From contig CAIUVX010000034.1 of NCBI GenBank assembly GCA_903902705.1, positions 1 to 40,934 of the forward strand: a stretch of DNA of 40,934 nucleotides. The letters are read 5' to 3'. This document shows positions 32,073-40,934 of this stretch, one piece after another (positions within the stretch are counted from its first letter, which is position 1; the number at the start of each line of letters is the position of its first letter). The DNA comes from an uncultured Methylococcales bacterium (lineage in GTDB: Bacteria > Pseudomonadota > Gammaproteobacteria > Methylococcales > Methylomonadaceae). A program made the position numbers and the translations under genes. The notes under the pieces are model-generated. The model was not told the DNA's origin and did no database searches. It worked only from the letters and a program-made list of their open reading frames with translations.

Positions 32073-35000
32073 GGGAAACAATCTCTCCGAAAAATTGATT
32101 TGATTTGAATTTATGCGCTTCGCTGATGTTAACTAAGCTTGCCTTAGCTGATTTAATATCGAAATTATTAAGTGCCATCTCAAGGTCTGTGATTAACTGT
32201 GTTGAAACATATCCACTTAAATGGGACAACAGTTCTGCAATTTTAGCGTCAGGAGGAATTTCCTGTTGTTTGAGGCAGGTTGATAACCAAGCAAGTTCTG
32301 CACTAATAGTATTCGCATCAACCTCAGACATATCAGTGCGACTGTATTGTGCGGTCTGAGGGGCTAACGGAATATTATTCCTGATGTCATACACCGCTTC
32401 CTCAACACATTGGGTGAAAATGTCTTTCGACTCCAGACTGTCTCCAGAAATAATTTCTCTCTCAAACTGATGGGCAGCATTTGATACACCCCTCATACCC
32501 AGCGTTGCCGAAACCCCTTTAATAAGATGTAACATCTTTGCCGCTTGATCTCGCTGATTTTCAATTAACAAGGCTTCGATTCGAGCGGGAGACATCGCAT
32601 ATTCTGTTACAAACCGCCGCAATAGCTTAAATAAAAGAGCGTGATTTCCACCGAGGCGGGTCAACGCATCTTGTTGATTAAATCTTGTAAAAGTGACTGG
32701 TGGCGGTGTTGTTGCGGTTTTTTCTACCGTCACAACGGGTATTTTGGACTGCGGATGCTTGATCCATTTAATCAGGGTCAGTATCAGTTTTTCCCTGTCT
32801 ATTGGTTTAGCAATATGATCGTTCATCCCCGCCGCTTCGCTGGCATTCTTATCGTGTACCATAGTAGCGGCACTCAGCGCGATAATGGGTAAATGCTGAC
32901 AGTTGGGTAGCTCACGAATCAGTTTTGTTGCCGAAAAACCATCCATGAATGGCATCTGTATATCCATCAGCACTGCATCAAAATGCTGATTTTGGACACA
33001 TTCGATCGCTTCTCCGCCATGATTTGCCACGGTGGTAATCAGTCCGAACTTATTGAGAGTCTCTAAAGCAACTTCCTGATTAATTTCGTTATCTTCCACT
33101 AGCAGAATGCGGGCTCCGTGTATCGGTATAGACAGTTTATAAAGGTCGCCATAATGGGGGTCAGGTACATTGACTCTCGATGCCAAGTGTGGATGCCTAA
33201 TACGCATGAGACTGTCAAACAAAACTGAAGGTGTCACTGGCTTAATCAAAATGTCGTTGACTTTTGTTGTGTCATACTCCTTACTCAGTTCATCTTTCTC
33301 CCTTGATGTCATGATAATAATAGGAGGTAATCGCGGCAACCCGCCAGAGATCACACTAAGCACTAACTGCTGAATCACTTCCAAGCCCCCAGCCTGCCAG
33401 TTAATTAGCATCACATCATAGGATTGATCTTTCTGATACGCCTGATTAAGCAGTTCCAACGCTGCGTTCGCGGAGGTCGCTGTCATCGTGTCTATCTCCC
33501 AAGCCATCAGGTAATTTACAAAAATTGAGACAGCCGTTTCACTGTTATCCACGAGCAGTATCCGCATATCCTTTAGCGTATGTTCTGAGTATAAATTAGG
33601 CAAGGCATCGCCCAGACCAAACCGTGCCGTGAAAGCAAAGGTACTACCTTGATCTGGTGCGCTGGAGAATACAAACTCGCCATTCATCATTTCAACCAAT
33701 CGCTTGCAAATAGACAGTCCTAGTCCACTGCCGCCATATTTCCTAGAAATAGAGGTGTCGGCTTGAATAAATGCGTTGAACAAGCGATCCGCTTGCGTTT
33801 TGTCCATGCCAATTCCCGTATCGCGCACGGCAAAACGCAGTAAAACCTCGTATTCTTTTTTGCTAACCAATTCAGCTTTTAGGTAAATTTCACCCTGCTC
33901 GGTAAATTTGATAGCATTACTGACTAGATTATTAAGCACTTGTCCAAGACGTAATGTGTCACCTATCAGTTTAAAATTAATAGACGTGTCGATCTCAAGA
34001 AAAATTTCTAGGTTTTTTTCGCTAATTTTTGCAGAGAACAAGTCGCTGATATTCCTTATCACCTCTTCTATGGTAAATTCCGTGTATTCAAGATTGAGCT
34101 TTCCCGCTTCAATTTTTGAGTAGTCTAAAATGTCGTCCAATATATGTAATAGTGTCTTAGACGAGGCGAGTATTTTATATAACTGAATGCGTTGCTTAGC
34201 TGTTAACCCCGTATCCAACGTTAATTCAGTCAGCCCGATGATAGCGTTCATCGGTGTACGAATCTCATGACTCATGTTGGCAAGAAAGTCACTCTTAGCG
34301 AGGTTAGCCTGCTCAGCCAGTTTCATCGCTTTAGTGAGTTCTTGGGTGCGGGCGATATCTTGTTCTTCAAGCGTTGAATTTATTTTCCGCAATTGCGCTG
34401 TTCGTTCATCAACCTGTTTTTCAAGTACGGCGTTTGCTTGTGCAGCATTGTTCTGAGCCATTTTTACGTCAGTAATGTCGCGGTTAATACCCACTACTTG
34501 AAAAGGTTTGCCCATCTCGTCCAGTTCAAGCGTCGCATCAGACTGAACATAGCGTATGTTCCCATCTGGCAAAACAACACGAAAGATGATGTCGAAAACA
34601 TCAGTTCCAGCGATAAGACCTTTGAGTTTATTATCCGCAAATTCAATATCTTCAGGATGCGTGCATGATCGCCAGAAATGATTGTTGTGTTTTGAATCAT
34701 TGCGCAGTGTTAAAGGCACTGCAGATATTTCAAACATCCGATCATCCCAGATCAGATGATTGGTATCGAGAGACAATACCCACACCCCAAGTCCAGAGGT
34801 CTTAATCGCCATTTCCATGCGAACTAGCGTTTGCTTAAGGTCAGATTCCAGTTTCAGGCGTTGCGAAATATCAATAATCGAAGCGAGTGTAAGCAATCCA
34901 TTGGAGGTTTTAATCGGGTTTAAGCTGATTTCGACTGGAATTTCGTAACCGCTCTTATGCAAAGCATACAAAGTTTGCCCCGTTTTTATTTCACGCAAGC

Positions 35001-35589
35001 TGGGGTTTGCCTGATAGTCGTGTACCAATTTTGTGTGGTCTGCGTGATACCGTAAAGGCAGCAACTGACTGACGTTGATTCCCTCTAATTCATTACTATC
35101 GTAGCCAAATAGTGTCTCTGCTTTGGGATTAACCAAAATGATATTTTGCTGGTCGTTGACTAAAATAATCGCATTGGGTGAGGCGAGTACCACGATGCGA
35201 AACAGTTCTTCATTTTTCTTTTGCTGTGTCATGTCGCGTAAGGTCTTGGCAGCACCAATAATCGCGCCTTCACTATTTAAGATCGGTGATACCGACACAG
35301 AAACATGAATAAGTTGTCCATTCCGAACTTTACGGATAGTTAGAAAATGTGGGATCAGTTCACCACAGGTCATTTTTCGCATGATTTCTTCATCTTCATT
35401 GATGAGTTCTTCTGGAAAAATGAGTTCCCTAATCTGTTGACCTATCGCCTCTTCTGAAGAATAGCCAAAAATAAGCTCGGCAGATTTATTCCAACTGAGG
35501 ATGATGCCTTCAAGGTCGAAGCTGATGATAGCATCATTCGAGCTTTCAACAATCGCCGACAGATGTTCCTGATTATGCGCGGCAATCAT
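32065..35589 (-). CDS. Hybrid sensor kinase PAS-PAS-PAS-HK-REC-REC-HPt
   Basis: The 1174-residue protein starts with three PAS domains (about 10-125, 135-250, 260-375) and a coiled linker. HisKA ([20 protein letters not shown]) and HATPase ([16 protein letters not shown]) follow. REC1 is degenerate: VDNSE and MLINWQAGG lack the acidic pair and phospho-Asp. REC2 is intact ([21 protein letters not shown]). The C-terminal HPt has His in [13 protein letters not shown]. No transmembrane segment or signal peptide, so it is cytoplasmic. It heads the operon and probably relays phosphate to the HD-GYP receiver. The ATG lacks a clear ribosome site. Confidence 0.9.
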   Translation of the reverse strand: MIAAHNQEHLSAIVESSNDAIISFDLEGIILSWNKSAELIFGYSSEEAIGQQIRELIFPEELINEDEEIMRKMTCGELIPHFLTIRKVRNGQLIHVSVSVSPILNSEGAIIGAAKTLRDMTQQKKNEELFRIVVLASPNAIILVNDQQNIILVNPKAETLFGYDSNELEGINVSQLLPLRYHADHTKLVHDYQANPSLREIKTGQTLYALHKSGYEIPVEISLNPIKTSNGLLTLASIIDISQRLKLESDLKQTLVRMEMAIKTSGLGVWVLSLDTNHLIWDDRMFEISAVPLTLRNDSKHNNHFWRSCTHPEDIEFADNKLKGLIAGTDVFDIIFRVVLPDGNIRYVQSDATLELDEMGKPFQVVGINRDITDVKMAQNNAAQANAVLEKQVDERTAQLRKINSTLEEQDIARTQELTKAMKLAEQANLAKSDFLANMSHEIRTPMNAIIGLTELTLDTGLTAKQRIQLYKILASSKTLLHILDDILDYSKIEAGKLNLEYTEFTIEEVIRNISDLFSAKISEKNLEIFLEIDTSINFKLIGDTLRLGQVLNNLVSNAIKFTEQGEIYLKAELVSKKEYEVLLRFAVRDTGIGMDKTQADRLFNAFIQADTSISRKYGGSGLGLSICKRLVEMMNGEFVFSSAPDQGSTFAFTARFGLGDALPNLYSEHTLKDMRILLVDNSETAVSIFVNYLMAWEIDTMTATSANAALELLNQAYQKDQSYDVMLINWQAGGLEVIQQLVLSVISGGLPRLPPIIIMTSREKDELSKEYDTTKVNDILIKPVTPSVLFDSLMRIRHPHLASRVNVPDPHYGDLYKLSIPIHGARILLVEDNEINQEVALETLNKFGLITTVANHGGEAIECVQNQHFDAVLMDIQMPFMDGFSATKLIRELPNCQHLPIIALSAATMVHDKNASEAAGMNDHIAKPIDREKLILTLIKWIKHPQSKIPVVTVEKTATTPPPVTFTRFNQQDALTRLGGNHALLFKLLRRFVTEYAMSPARIEALLIENQRDQAAKMLHLIKGVSATLGMRGVSNAAHQFEREIISGDSLESKDIFTQCVEEAVYDIRNNIPLAPQTAQYSRTDMSEVDANTISAELAWLSTCLKQQEIPPDAKIAELLSHLSGYVSTQLITDLEMALNNFDIKSAKASLVNISEAHKFKSNQFFGEIVSHE

Positions 35590-35739
35590 TAGAGGGACAA
35601 TTTTGAGTAAGGACAGATTTGTACATAGCGAAGTCTCTTGATAAAAAAGGTGATCATAATGGTCGGGAATTAACTAAAATATACAGCAAAAATATTTGTA
35701 TATACAGCTAATTTTGCAAGTAGTTGTTATAAGTATTTG

Positions 35740-35755
35740 TTACAATTCACTGTAA
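35740..35755. promoter_or_regulatory. Inverted repeat between hybrid kinase and MarR genes
   Basis: TTACA-ATTCAC-TGTAA is a perfect 5-bp inverted repeat 33 bp upstream of the MarR-type start, followed by the palindrome GTTATATAAC (35764-35773). Either could be the operator for the adjacent regulator acting on both divergent units. The remaining 35590-35787 is AT-rich promoter DNA with a direct repeat TATACAGC (about 35680 and 35702). Confidence 0.4.
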
Positions 35756-35787
35756 TTTAAATGGTTATATAACTATAAGTGGAATAA

Positions 35788-36222
35788 TTGAAACAAGTAC
35801 AGCATATCCAAAAAAAGAATTGCCTCAATTTTAAAATGCGAAAGCTGACGAGATTGTTGACAAAAATGTACGACGCAGAGCTTTCCAAAGCAGGTATAAA
35901 GACGACTCAATTCACGCTTCTTTGCCATGTTATAAGCTATGATTCTGCTCCTTTAGGCGACATTGCCCGAATTATGGGAGTGGATACATCAACCTTGTCT
36001 CGTAATTTACAGCCTTTAATAACTGCTGGATTCATCATACAGACAACTGGAAGTGATGCCCGACGAAGGCTTGTCAGTTTGACATCGGAAGGAAGAAGCA
36101 AACAGGCTGAAGCTGAGCTTCATTGGGCAGTCGCCCAAGATAAAATCAAAGCTATTTTAGGTCTGAAGAATGTTACGGCTCTTGGTGTGCTACTTGATAG
36201 CTGTATTGATAAGCTACAGTAA
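35788..36222 (+). CDS. MarR-family transcriptional regulator
   Basis: The 144-residue winged-helix protein has the subfamily N-terminus NCLNFKMRKLTRLLTKMYD, recognition helix region LGDIARIMGVDTSTLSRNLQ and wing GSDARRRLVSLTSEGR. Because the conserved Cys-containing N-terminus lies upstream of the first ATG (35836), I keep the TTG at 35788, which has GTGGA 5 nt before it. It is divergent from the kinase operon. The Cys in NCLNF could act as a redox switch (inference). Confidence 0.85.
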   Translation: MKQVQHIQKKNCLNFKMRKLTRLLTKMYDAELSKAGIKTTQFTLLCHVISYDSAPLGDIARIMGVDTSTLSRNLQPLITAGFIIQTTGSDARRRLVSLTSEGRSKQAEAELHWAVAQDKIKAILGLKNVTALGVLLDSCIDKLQ

Positions 36223-36416
36223 AACTGTTGCGGCGGTGAGCTATCACCCCGTTAGTGTTGAGACCCCTTCATAGGACTTACCTATAGTCCTGCTAATTTT
36301 TGTTATGAACTTATAGCCATCCAACAAACAAGAAAACAGAGTTAAACAGCCCTGTTTTTAAGCCGTTCCAAGCATTTTTAACCCACAAGAACAGCTGACA
36401 ATAATCCCGCTATCTA

Positions 36417-36518
36417 TCAACACCGAGGATGTTGCACCCGCGTGAAGTTATAGGCGAGTACCATTAAAATAAATTCTCCACGACAACTTTTAAGCCACGC
36501 ATTAGGTGGATTTTCTAT
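36417..36518 (-). pseudogene. Transposase C-terminal remnant (IS1182/IS4-like)
   Basis: On the minus strand 33 codons read KIENPPNAWLKSCRGEF, then ILMVLAYNFTRVQHPRC and stop. The pattern RGEF-LMVLAYNF-RV resembles the C-terminal end of DDE transposases of the IS1182/IS4 group. No upstream part survives. The surrounding 36223-36846 holds no gene; the rest is AT-rich sequence and the oxidase promoter area. Confidence 0.45.
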
Positions 36519-36846
36519 TTTTAAATATACAAATTTTACAAAAAACCAATTTTTGTATTTTTTACTTACATTTCAATAAGTTAAAAATATATTTCCAATC
36601 AAAAAAAAAGCCAAAAGTGTATGATCTTTCTATTGTGGTCATATCGTAACTGTTGCTAAAATTCGGCTCGGTTATTGACTGATAATTTGAAGACAATAGC
36701 TACAACTCATTGGTTTTTCAGTGAGAAGCACTCCGTCCGTCTTCTATTCTAGTCTAGGCAAACTACATTTTATTTGCCACTGACTTAAACTAATAAAACC
36801 TTTGACCATGTGACCCAAAGTGTTTAAAAGTGAGGTCGTGAACACT

Positions 36847-38640
36847 ATGAAAACTAAATCAAACATCAACATAGTAGCAAGTATTTGCTTGCTAGCTGTG
36901 ATGGGAGGTGCGCAAGCTGCATCACCCACTATAACCAAATACCTTGATCAACTGCCGATGCCCAGTAGACTGACGGGAAGTAATATGACAATTACGGCAT
37001 TAGAATTTCCGCAACAAGTTTTATCCTCAGATTTCAAGCCAGCAGATCCTTCTTATGATGGGAAAACCCTAGTGTGGGGATACAACGGTACTTATCCAGG
37101 TCCCACGCTTGACGTAAAACGAGGGGAAACCACAACCGTTAACTGGGTAAATAATCTAGGCAATGCCACGCTTTACAATAACGTTTTTTCAGTCGATCAG
37201 ACCCTAGACTGGGCTAATCCACCACCAATAGTATCGCCGCTTAGCACCTTCATCGCTTACACTGGCTCAGTTCCGATAGTCACTCATCTGCACGGAGGAA
37301 TGGTTTCATCTAACTCAGATGGTCATCCTGAGGACTGGTTTCGTCCCACCGAAAGCAAAAAATATAAGTATCTTAACGATCAAGAGGCGGCAACGCTTTG
37401 GTATCATGACCATACTATGGGCGTGACTCGGATAAATGTACACGCTGGTTTGGCAGGTTTTTATCTATTGCGCGATGATTTTGAAAAGTCACTCAAGCTA
37501 GCAGGAAATTCTAAAGACGACCCGAAATATGAACGGGAAATCGTCATTCAGGATAAATCATTTGATGAGAATGGACAATTGGTGTTTCCAAGTGATGGTG
37601 TCAACCCAACTGTACATCCGTTCTGGATACCCGAGTTTTTTGGCGATACTATCGTAGTCAACGGCAAGACATGGCCACGTTTTGATGTCGAACCGCGTCG
37701 CTACCGTCTACGGATGGCAAACGGATCGAATGCCCGTTTTTACAAATTGAGCTTCGATAATGGGCTACCCTTCTGGCAAATTGGTACTGATGCAGGTTTG
37801 CTGGATAAACCAGTAAAGGTTTCCGAATTAACATTGGCTCCTGGTGAACGCGCTGACGTAATTGTGGATTTTTCCAGCGTGGTAGGCTCTGAATTTATTC
37901 TAAGGAATACAGGTAAAGCACCCTATCCCAATGGTGATGCGGTTGATGCTGAGACAACAGGGCAGATTATGAAATTTATTGTAGGCACAAGTGTGACTGT
38001 GGCTGATCAAACATTCAATCCTGCCAAACTACCAACACCCTCCCTGCGACCCAATAATCCCATTGTTCGCTTACCCAAGGTAGAGTCTGACAGGGCAAGA
38101 ACAAGAACCATGACGCTTAACGAAGTACAAGGTGCAGGCGGTCCACTGAAGGTACTGGTAGATGGCAAGGAATTTAACGCACCTATCACTGAAACACCAA
38201 AGGAAGGGGCTACCGAAATTTGGGAAATCGTCAACCTAACTGCCGATACTCATCCAATGCACTTGCATTTAGTGGCTTTTCAATTACTTAGTCGGCAAAA
38301 ATTTGACGTAGTTAAATATCAGTCTGCTTATGATAAGAAAAATCCCGTTATTCCCGCTCTTTTCACGACTAATCCGAAGGTCTCTCCTTATCTTATGGGT
38401 AAATCTCTGCCGCCCGATGCCAATGAAAATGGCTGGAAGGATACAATCAGAATGAATCCTGGTGAAGTGACTCGAATTGCCGTTCGTTTTGCACCTACCG
38501 ATACGCCAGCCAATGATTTTAACGCTCAATTTCCGTTTGATCCCTCAAAAGGGCCTGGTTATGTTTGGCATTGCCATATCATTGATCACGAAGACAACGA
38601 AATGATGCGCCCCTACAATGTCATTCGAGCAAAAAAATAG
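36847..38640 (+). CDS. Secreted multicopper oxidase (CotA/bilirubin-oxidase-like)
   Basis: About 597 residues. A signal peptide (MKTKSNINIVASICLLAVMG, then GAQA cleavage) leads to three cupredoxin domains. Copper motifs are THLHGGMVS, WYHDHTMG, HPMHLHLVAF and HCHIIDHEDNEMMRP, including the type-1 axial Met. Spacing and the HEDNEMM ending match CotA laccase and bilirubin oxidase. It may oxidise metals, phenolics or tetrapyrroles in the periplasm. ATG 36847 is chosen for the signal peptide over GTG 36820; GAGG lies 11 nt upstream. A link between a bilirubin-oxidase-like enzyme and the biliverdin-making operon nearby is intriguing but unproven. Confidence 0.92.
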   Translation: MKTKSNINIVASICLLAVMGGAQAASPTITKYLDQLPMPSRLTGSNMTITALEFPQQVLSSDFKPADPSYDGKTLVWGYNGTYPGPTLDVKRGETTTVNWVNNLGNATLYNNVFSVDQTLDWANPPPIVSPLSTFIAYTGSVPIVTHLHGGMVSSNSDGHPEDWFRPTESKKYKYLNDQEAATLWYHDHTMGVTRINVHAGLAGFYLLRDDFEKSLKLAGNSKDDPKYEREIVIQDKSFDENGQLVFPSDGVNPTVHPFWIPEFFGDTIVVNGKTWPRFDVEPRRYRLRMANGSNARFYKLSFDNGLPFWQIGTDAGLLDKPVKVSELTLAPGERADVIVDFSSVVGSEFILRNTGKAPYPNGDAVDAETTGQIMKFIVGTSVTVADQTFNPAKLPTPSLRPNNPIVRLPKVESDRARTRTMTLNEVQGAGGPLKVLVDGKEFNAPITETPKEGATEIWEIVNLTADTHPMHLHLVAFQLLSRQKFDVVKYQSAYDKKNPVIPALFTTNPKVSPYLMGKSLPPDANENGWKDTIRMNPGEVTRIAVRFAPTDTPANDFNAQFPFDPSKGPGYVWHCHIIDHEDNEMMRPYNVIRAKK

Positions 38641-38653
38641 TACTCACAATAAG

Positions 38654-38687
38654 ACTTAACATCCCTTGAAGGGATGTTAAGTTTTTG
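38654..38687 (+). terminator. Intrinsic terminator of the multicopper oxidase gene
   Basis: ACTTAACATCCCTT (38654-38667) and AAGGGATGTTAAGT (38669-38682) pair perfectly, with T-residues following (GTTTTTG). It lies 14 nt after the stop codon. Confidence 0.88.
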
Positions 38688-38763
38688 CTAAAAAGTCAGT
38701 ATGTATATAAACTTTCGAGGCTTTAAAAACCTTCTATGTTAAACACATCACAAGAGGTTCGCC

Positions 38764-40362
38764 ATGAATGTATGCAGCAACACTGTCATCAATTACCACC
38801 GCCGTACTAAACACAGCCTGCAACAATACGCCCAAAGCCCAGCTAGTTTGGATTGGGAAGATCAACCCAATGCTTTTCGCACGTTTACAGGCTGTAAATT
38901 AATCCAGTTTCCTGAAACTGGCGCAGAACGAAACGTGTTATTTGCTGACTTGGCTAAACCTCGAAAAGCAGAAGTGTTAAGTGAAATTTCTGTGGGTTTA
39001 TTATTGGAGCTTGCCTTTGGATTATCAGCTTGGAAACACTATGGCGGTGATCGCTGGGCATTACGTTGTAATCCATCCAGTGGTAATTTGCATCCGACCG
39101 AAGCCTATCTGATTAATACCAATGCAGAGTTGTTGCTGACTGGGGTCTATCATTATCAAGCGTATCAACATGGTTTAGAGCAACGCTGTGTTTTTAATCA
39201 GCCGATAGAAAACCACGGACTTTTTATTGGTTTAAGTTCAGTTCATTGGCGTGAAGCGTGGAAATATGGCGAACGAGCCTTTCGCTATTGTCAGCATGAT
39301 ATAGGTCATGCGTTGGCGTGTTTGCGTTATGCTGCGGCAATTTTAGGCTGGACGATTGAACTTATTAGTGAATGTGGTGATACAGAATTAAGCACGTTAT
39401 TGGGTTTAAATCGTGACGAAGATTTCAAAGCGGATGAACGCGAATTCGCCGATATTTTGTGTCGAATTCATATCGAAGGCACTGCGCCAGACTATGATTT
39501 GGATGCGTTAATTCACGCGGCACACGCAGGTTTGTGGCAGGGTAAAGCTGAACCATTAAATAAACACCATCTTTACAACTGGACAGTGATTAACGATGTG
39601 GCGCAAGCGACAGAAAAGCCGCGCACCAAGCCCATCAAAAGGCAAACATCACCGCCGTTTTCTAACACACTGTCTGTTTGTCAACAAACAGCTACCCACA
39701 TCATTCGGCAACGTCGTAGTGCGCAACACTTTAACCCAAAAGCAATGCTAACCGAGCAGGCTTTTTACACAATGCTTGCCGCTACTTTGCCAGACAAACT
39801 GCCATTTGATATGGGGTCGCTAACAAATAACATTCATTTGTTTATTTTTGTGCATCGTGTAGAGGGTTTAGAGGCGGGTTTATACGCGCTACCCAGAAAT
39901 GCCGAAAAACTAAGCGCGTTACAAACCGCAACGTCTAGCAAATTTGAGTGGCAACTTTTATCTGCACCACTGCCGTTATATAAATTAATCAGTGCAAATT
40001 GTCGCAATGCGGCGAAAACGCTATCGTGTCATCAAGCCATTGCTAGTGACAGTGCATTTAGTTTAGCGATGGTGGCTGAATTTTCAGCAACAGTCGAAGC
40101 TGCCGCGTGGCACTATCGATATTTGTTTTGGGAAGCGGGATTAATCGGGCAAGTATTGTATTTAGAAGCTGAAGCCGCAGGTGTGCGTGGCACAGGTATT
40201 GGTTGTTATTTTGATGACAGCGTCCATGAAGTGTTAGGGTTGACGGATGAAATTTTTCAAAGTCTTTATCATTTCACCATTGGCACACCGTTAGAAGATA
40301 GTCGGCTGCAAACTTTGCCTGCTTATGGGCATTTACAACAAGGTAAAAATCAAAGGCAATGA
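38764..40362 (+). CDS. SagB-type nitroreductase-family oxidoreductase
   Basis: The 532-residue protein has two tandem nitroreductase-like (FMN) domains, about residues 10-255 and 300-520. The first has NPSSGNLHPTEAYLI (the FMN-binding SGNLHPTE) and ALACLRYAAAILGW. The second has HIIRQRRSAQHFNPKA, WHYRYLFWEAGLIGQVLYLE and GTGIGCYFDD. SagB/ThcOx enzymes oxidise azolines in peptide natural products, but no precursor or cyclase gene is near. It lies directly upstream of nifH with a good ribosome site (AGAGG). No -24/-12 promoter was found. Function in nitrogen fixation is only suggested by position. Confidence 0.85.
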   Translation: MNVCSNTVINYHRRTKHSLQQYAQSPASLDWEDQPNAFRTFTGCKLIQFPETGAERNVLFADLAKPRKAEVLSEISVGLLLELAFGLSAWKHYGGDRWALRCNPSSGNLHPTEAYLINTNAELLLTGVYHYQAYQHGLEQRCVFNQPIENHGLFIGLSSVHWREAWKYGERAFRYCQHDIGHALACLRYAAAILGWTIELISECGDTELSTLLGLNRDEDFKADEREFADILCRIHIEGTAPDYDLDALIHAAHAGLWQGKAEPLNKHHLYNWTVINDVAQATEKPRTKPIKRQTSPPFSNTLSVCQQTATHIIRQRRSAQHFNPKAMLTEQAFYTMLAATLPDKLPFDMGSLTNNIHLFIFVHRVEGLEAGLYALPRNAEKLSALQTATSSKFEWQLLSAPLPLYKLISANCRNAAKTLSCHQAIASDSAFSLAMVAEFSATVEAAAWHYRYLFWEAGLIGQVLYLEAEAAGVRGTGIGCYFDDSVHEVLGLTDEIFQSLYHFTIGTPLEDSRLQTLPAYGHLQQGKNQRQ

Positions 40363-40418
40363 GTGCATTCTGTTTGGTGTAGCCACATTATTCTAAAAAT
40401 CCTTTAATAATCCCCCTC

Positions 40419-40434
40419 TGTCACTAAGCCTACA
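40419..40434 (+). promoter_or_regulatory. NifA upstream activator site for nifH
   Basis: TGT-CACTAAGCCT-ACA fits TGT-N10-ACA and lies about 100-115 bp upstream of the nifH promoter, a standard position. Confidence 0.7.
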
Positions 40435-40532
40435 CACTTTATTCACAAAATGTTGTAAACACAACGCCTGTTTAGTCGCTCATAAAAAATAATATTACAT
40501 TAAAATCAATTGGTTATATTGTATTTTATGAG

Positions 40533-40550
40533 TTGGCACAACTGTTGCTT
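40533..40550 (+). promoter_or_regulatory. Sigma-54 promoter of nifHDK
   Basis: TTGGCACAACTGTTGCTT matches the consensus TGGCAC-N5-TTGC completely, the best of the seven in the window, as expected for the most highly expressed nif operon. The leader before nifH is about 35 nt. Confidence 0.92.
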
Positions 40551-40593
40551 TATCTAAGTTGTTCTTAATAACAACGTCCTAAATAGGAGATAA

Positions 40594-40934
<341 letters not shown>

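Noticed and set aside
40371-40387. TGT-N11-ACA near the end of the SagB gene
   Set aside because: One base too long; the correct site is at 40419-40434.

Overview
The window is a large part of the nitrogen-fixation (nif) region of a gammaproteobacterial diazotroph. Gene content and order closely follow the nif clusters known from Azotobacter vinelandii: rnf genes, NifL-NifA regulation, iscA-nifU-nifS-nifV-cysE-nifW-nifZ-nifM-clpX, and nifB-fdxN-nifO-nifQ. AT-leaning composition and dispersed GTTCCCACGC-type palindromic repeats suggest a Methylococcales-like (methanotroph) or related sulfur-oxidiser genome. That assignment is inference; no rRNA or methane-oxidation gene is in the window.

Layout. 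(1) 1-1130: decayed IS110-type transposase and a palindromic repeat. (2) 1134-5627 (+): rnfABCDG, the membrane complex thought to drive low-potential electrons toward nitrogenase. (3) 15567 to 5644 (-): one long operon-like run, iscA-nifU-nifS-nifV-(49-aa ORF)-cysE-(TPR-like)-(36-aa membrane ORF)-nifW-nifZ-nifM-clpX-(Grx-BolA fusion)-rseC-(100-aa unknown). It supplies Fe-S clusters, homocitrate, cysteine, and nitrogenase maturation and quality control. (4) 15748-19475 (+): a NifZ-like small protein, then the nifL-nifA pair. (5) 24413 to 19516 (-): nifB-fdxN-nifO-flavodiiron protein-two 2Fe-2S ferredoxins-nifQ, the FeMo-cofactor and electron/oxygen management operon. (6) 26711 to 24584 (-): rnfE-rnfH, a stand-alone 189-aa unknown gene and a rhodanese. 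(7) 35589 to 26964 (-): a light/second-messenger signalling operon of hybrid kinase, REC-HD-GYP-kinase, bacteriophytochrome, response regulator and heme oxygenase, with a divergent MarR-type regulator. (8) 36847-38640 (+): a secreted multicopper oxidase. (9) 38764-end (+): a SagB-type oxidoreductase, then the start of nifH, which runs off the window.

Regulation can be read directly. Sigma-54 promoters (GG-N10-GC) precede rnfA, iscA, nifL, nifB, the 189-aa unknown gene, rnfE and nifH. All but rnfE have an upstream TGT-N10-ACA NifA site about 80-120 bp away. The unknown 189-aa gene therefore belongs to the nif regulon by sequence. It is bounded upstream by two perfect hairpins and downstream by an intrinsic terminator, which makes it the best candidate here for an undescribed nitrogen-fixation component. 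The phytochrome/oxidase block carries no nif-type promoter that I found and looks like a separate module lodged between rnfE and nifH.

Other notable points are the CGFS glutaredoxin-BolA fusion, two unlisted small genes coupled into the nif operon, the split rnf locus, and a UAS lying inside the transposon-derived debris upstream of rnfA. No tRNA, rRNA or CRISPR array was seen.
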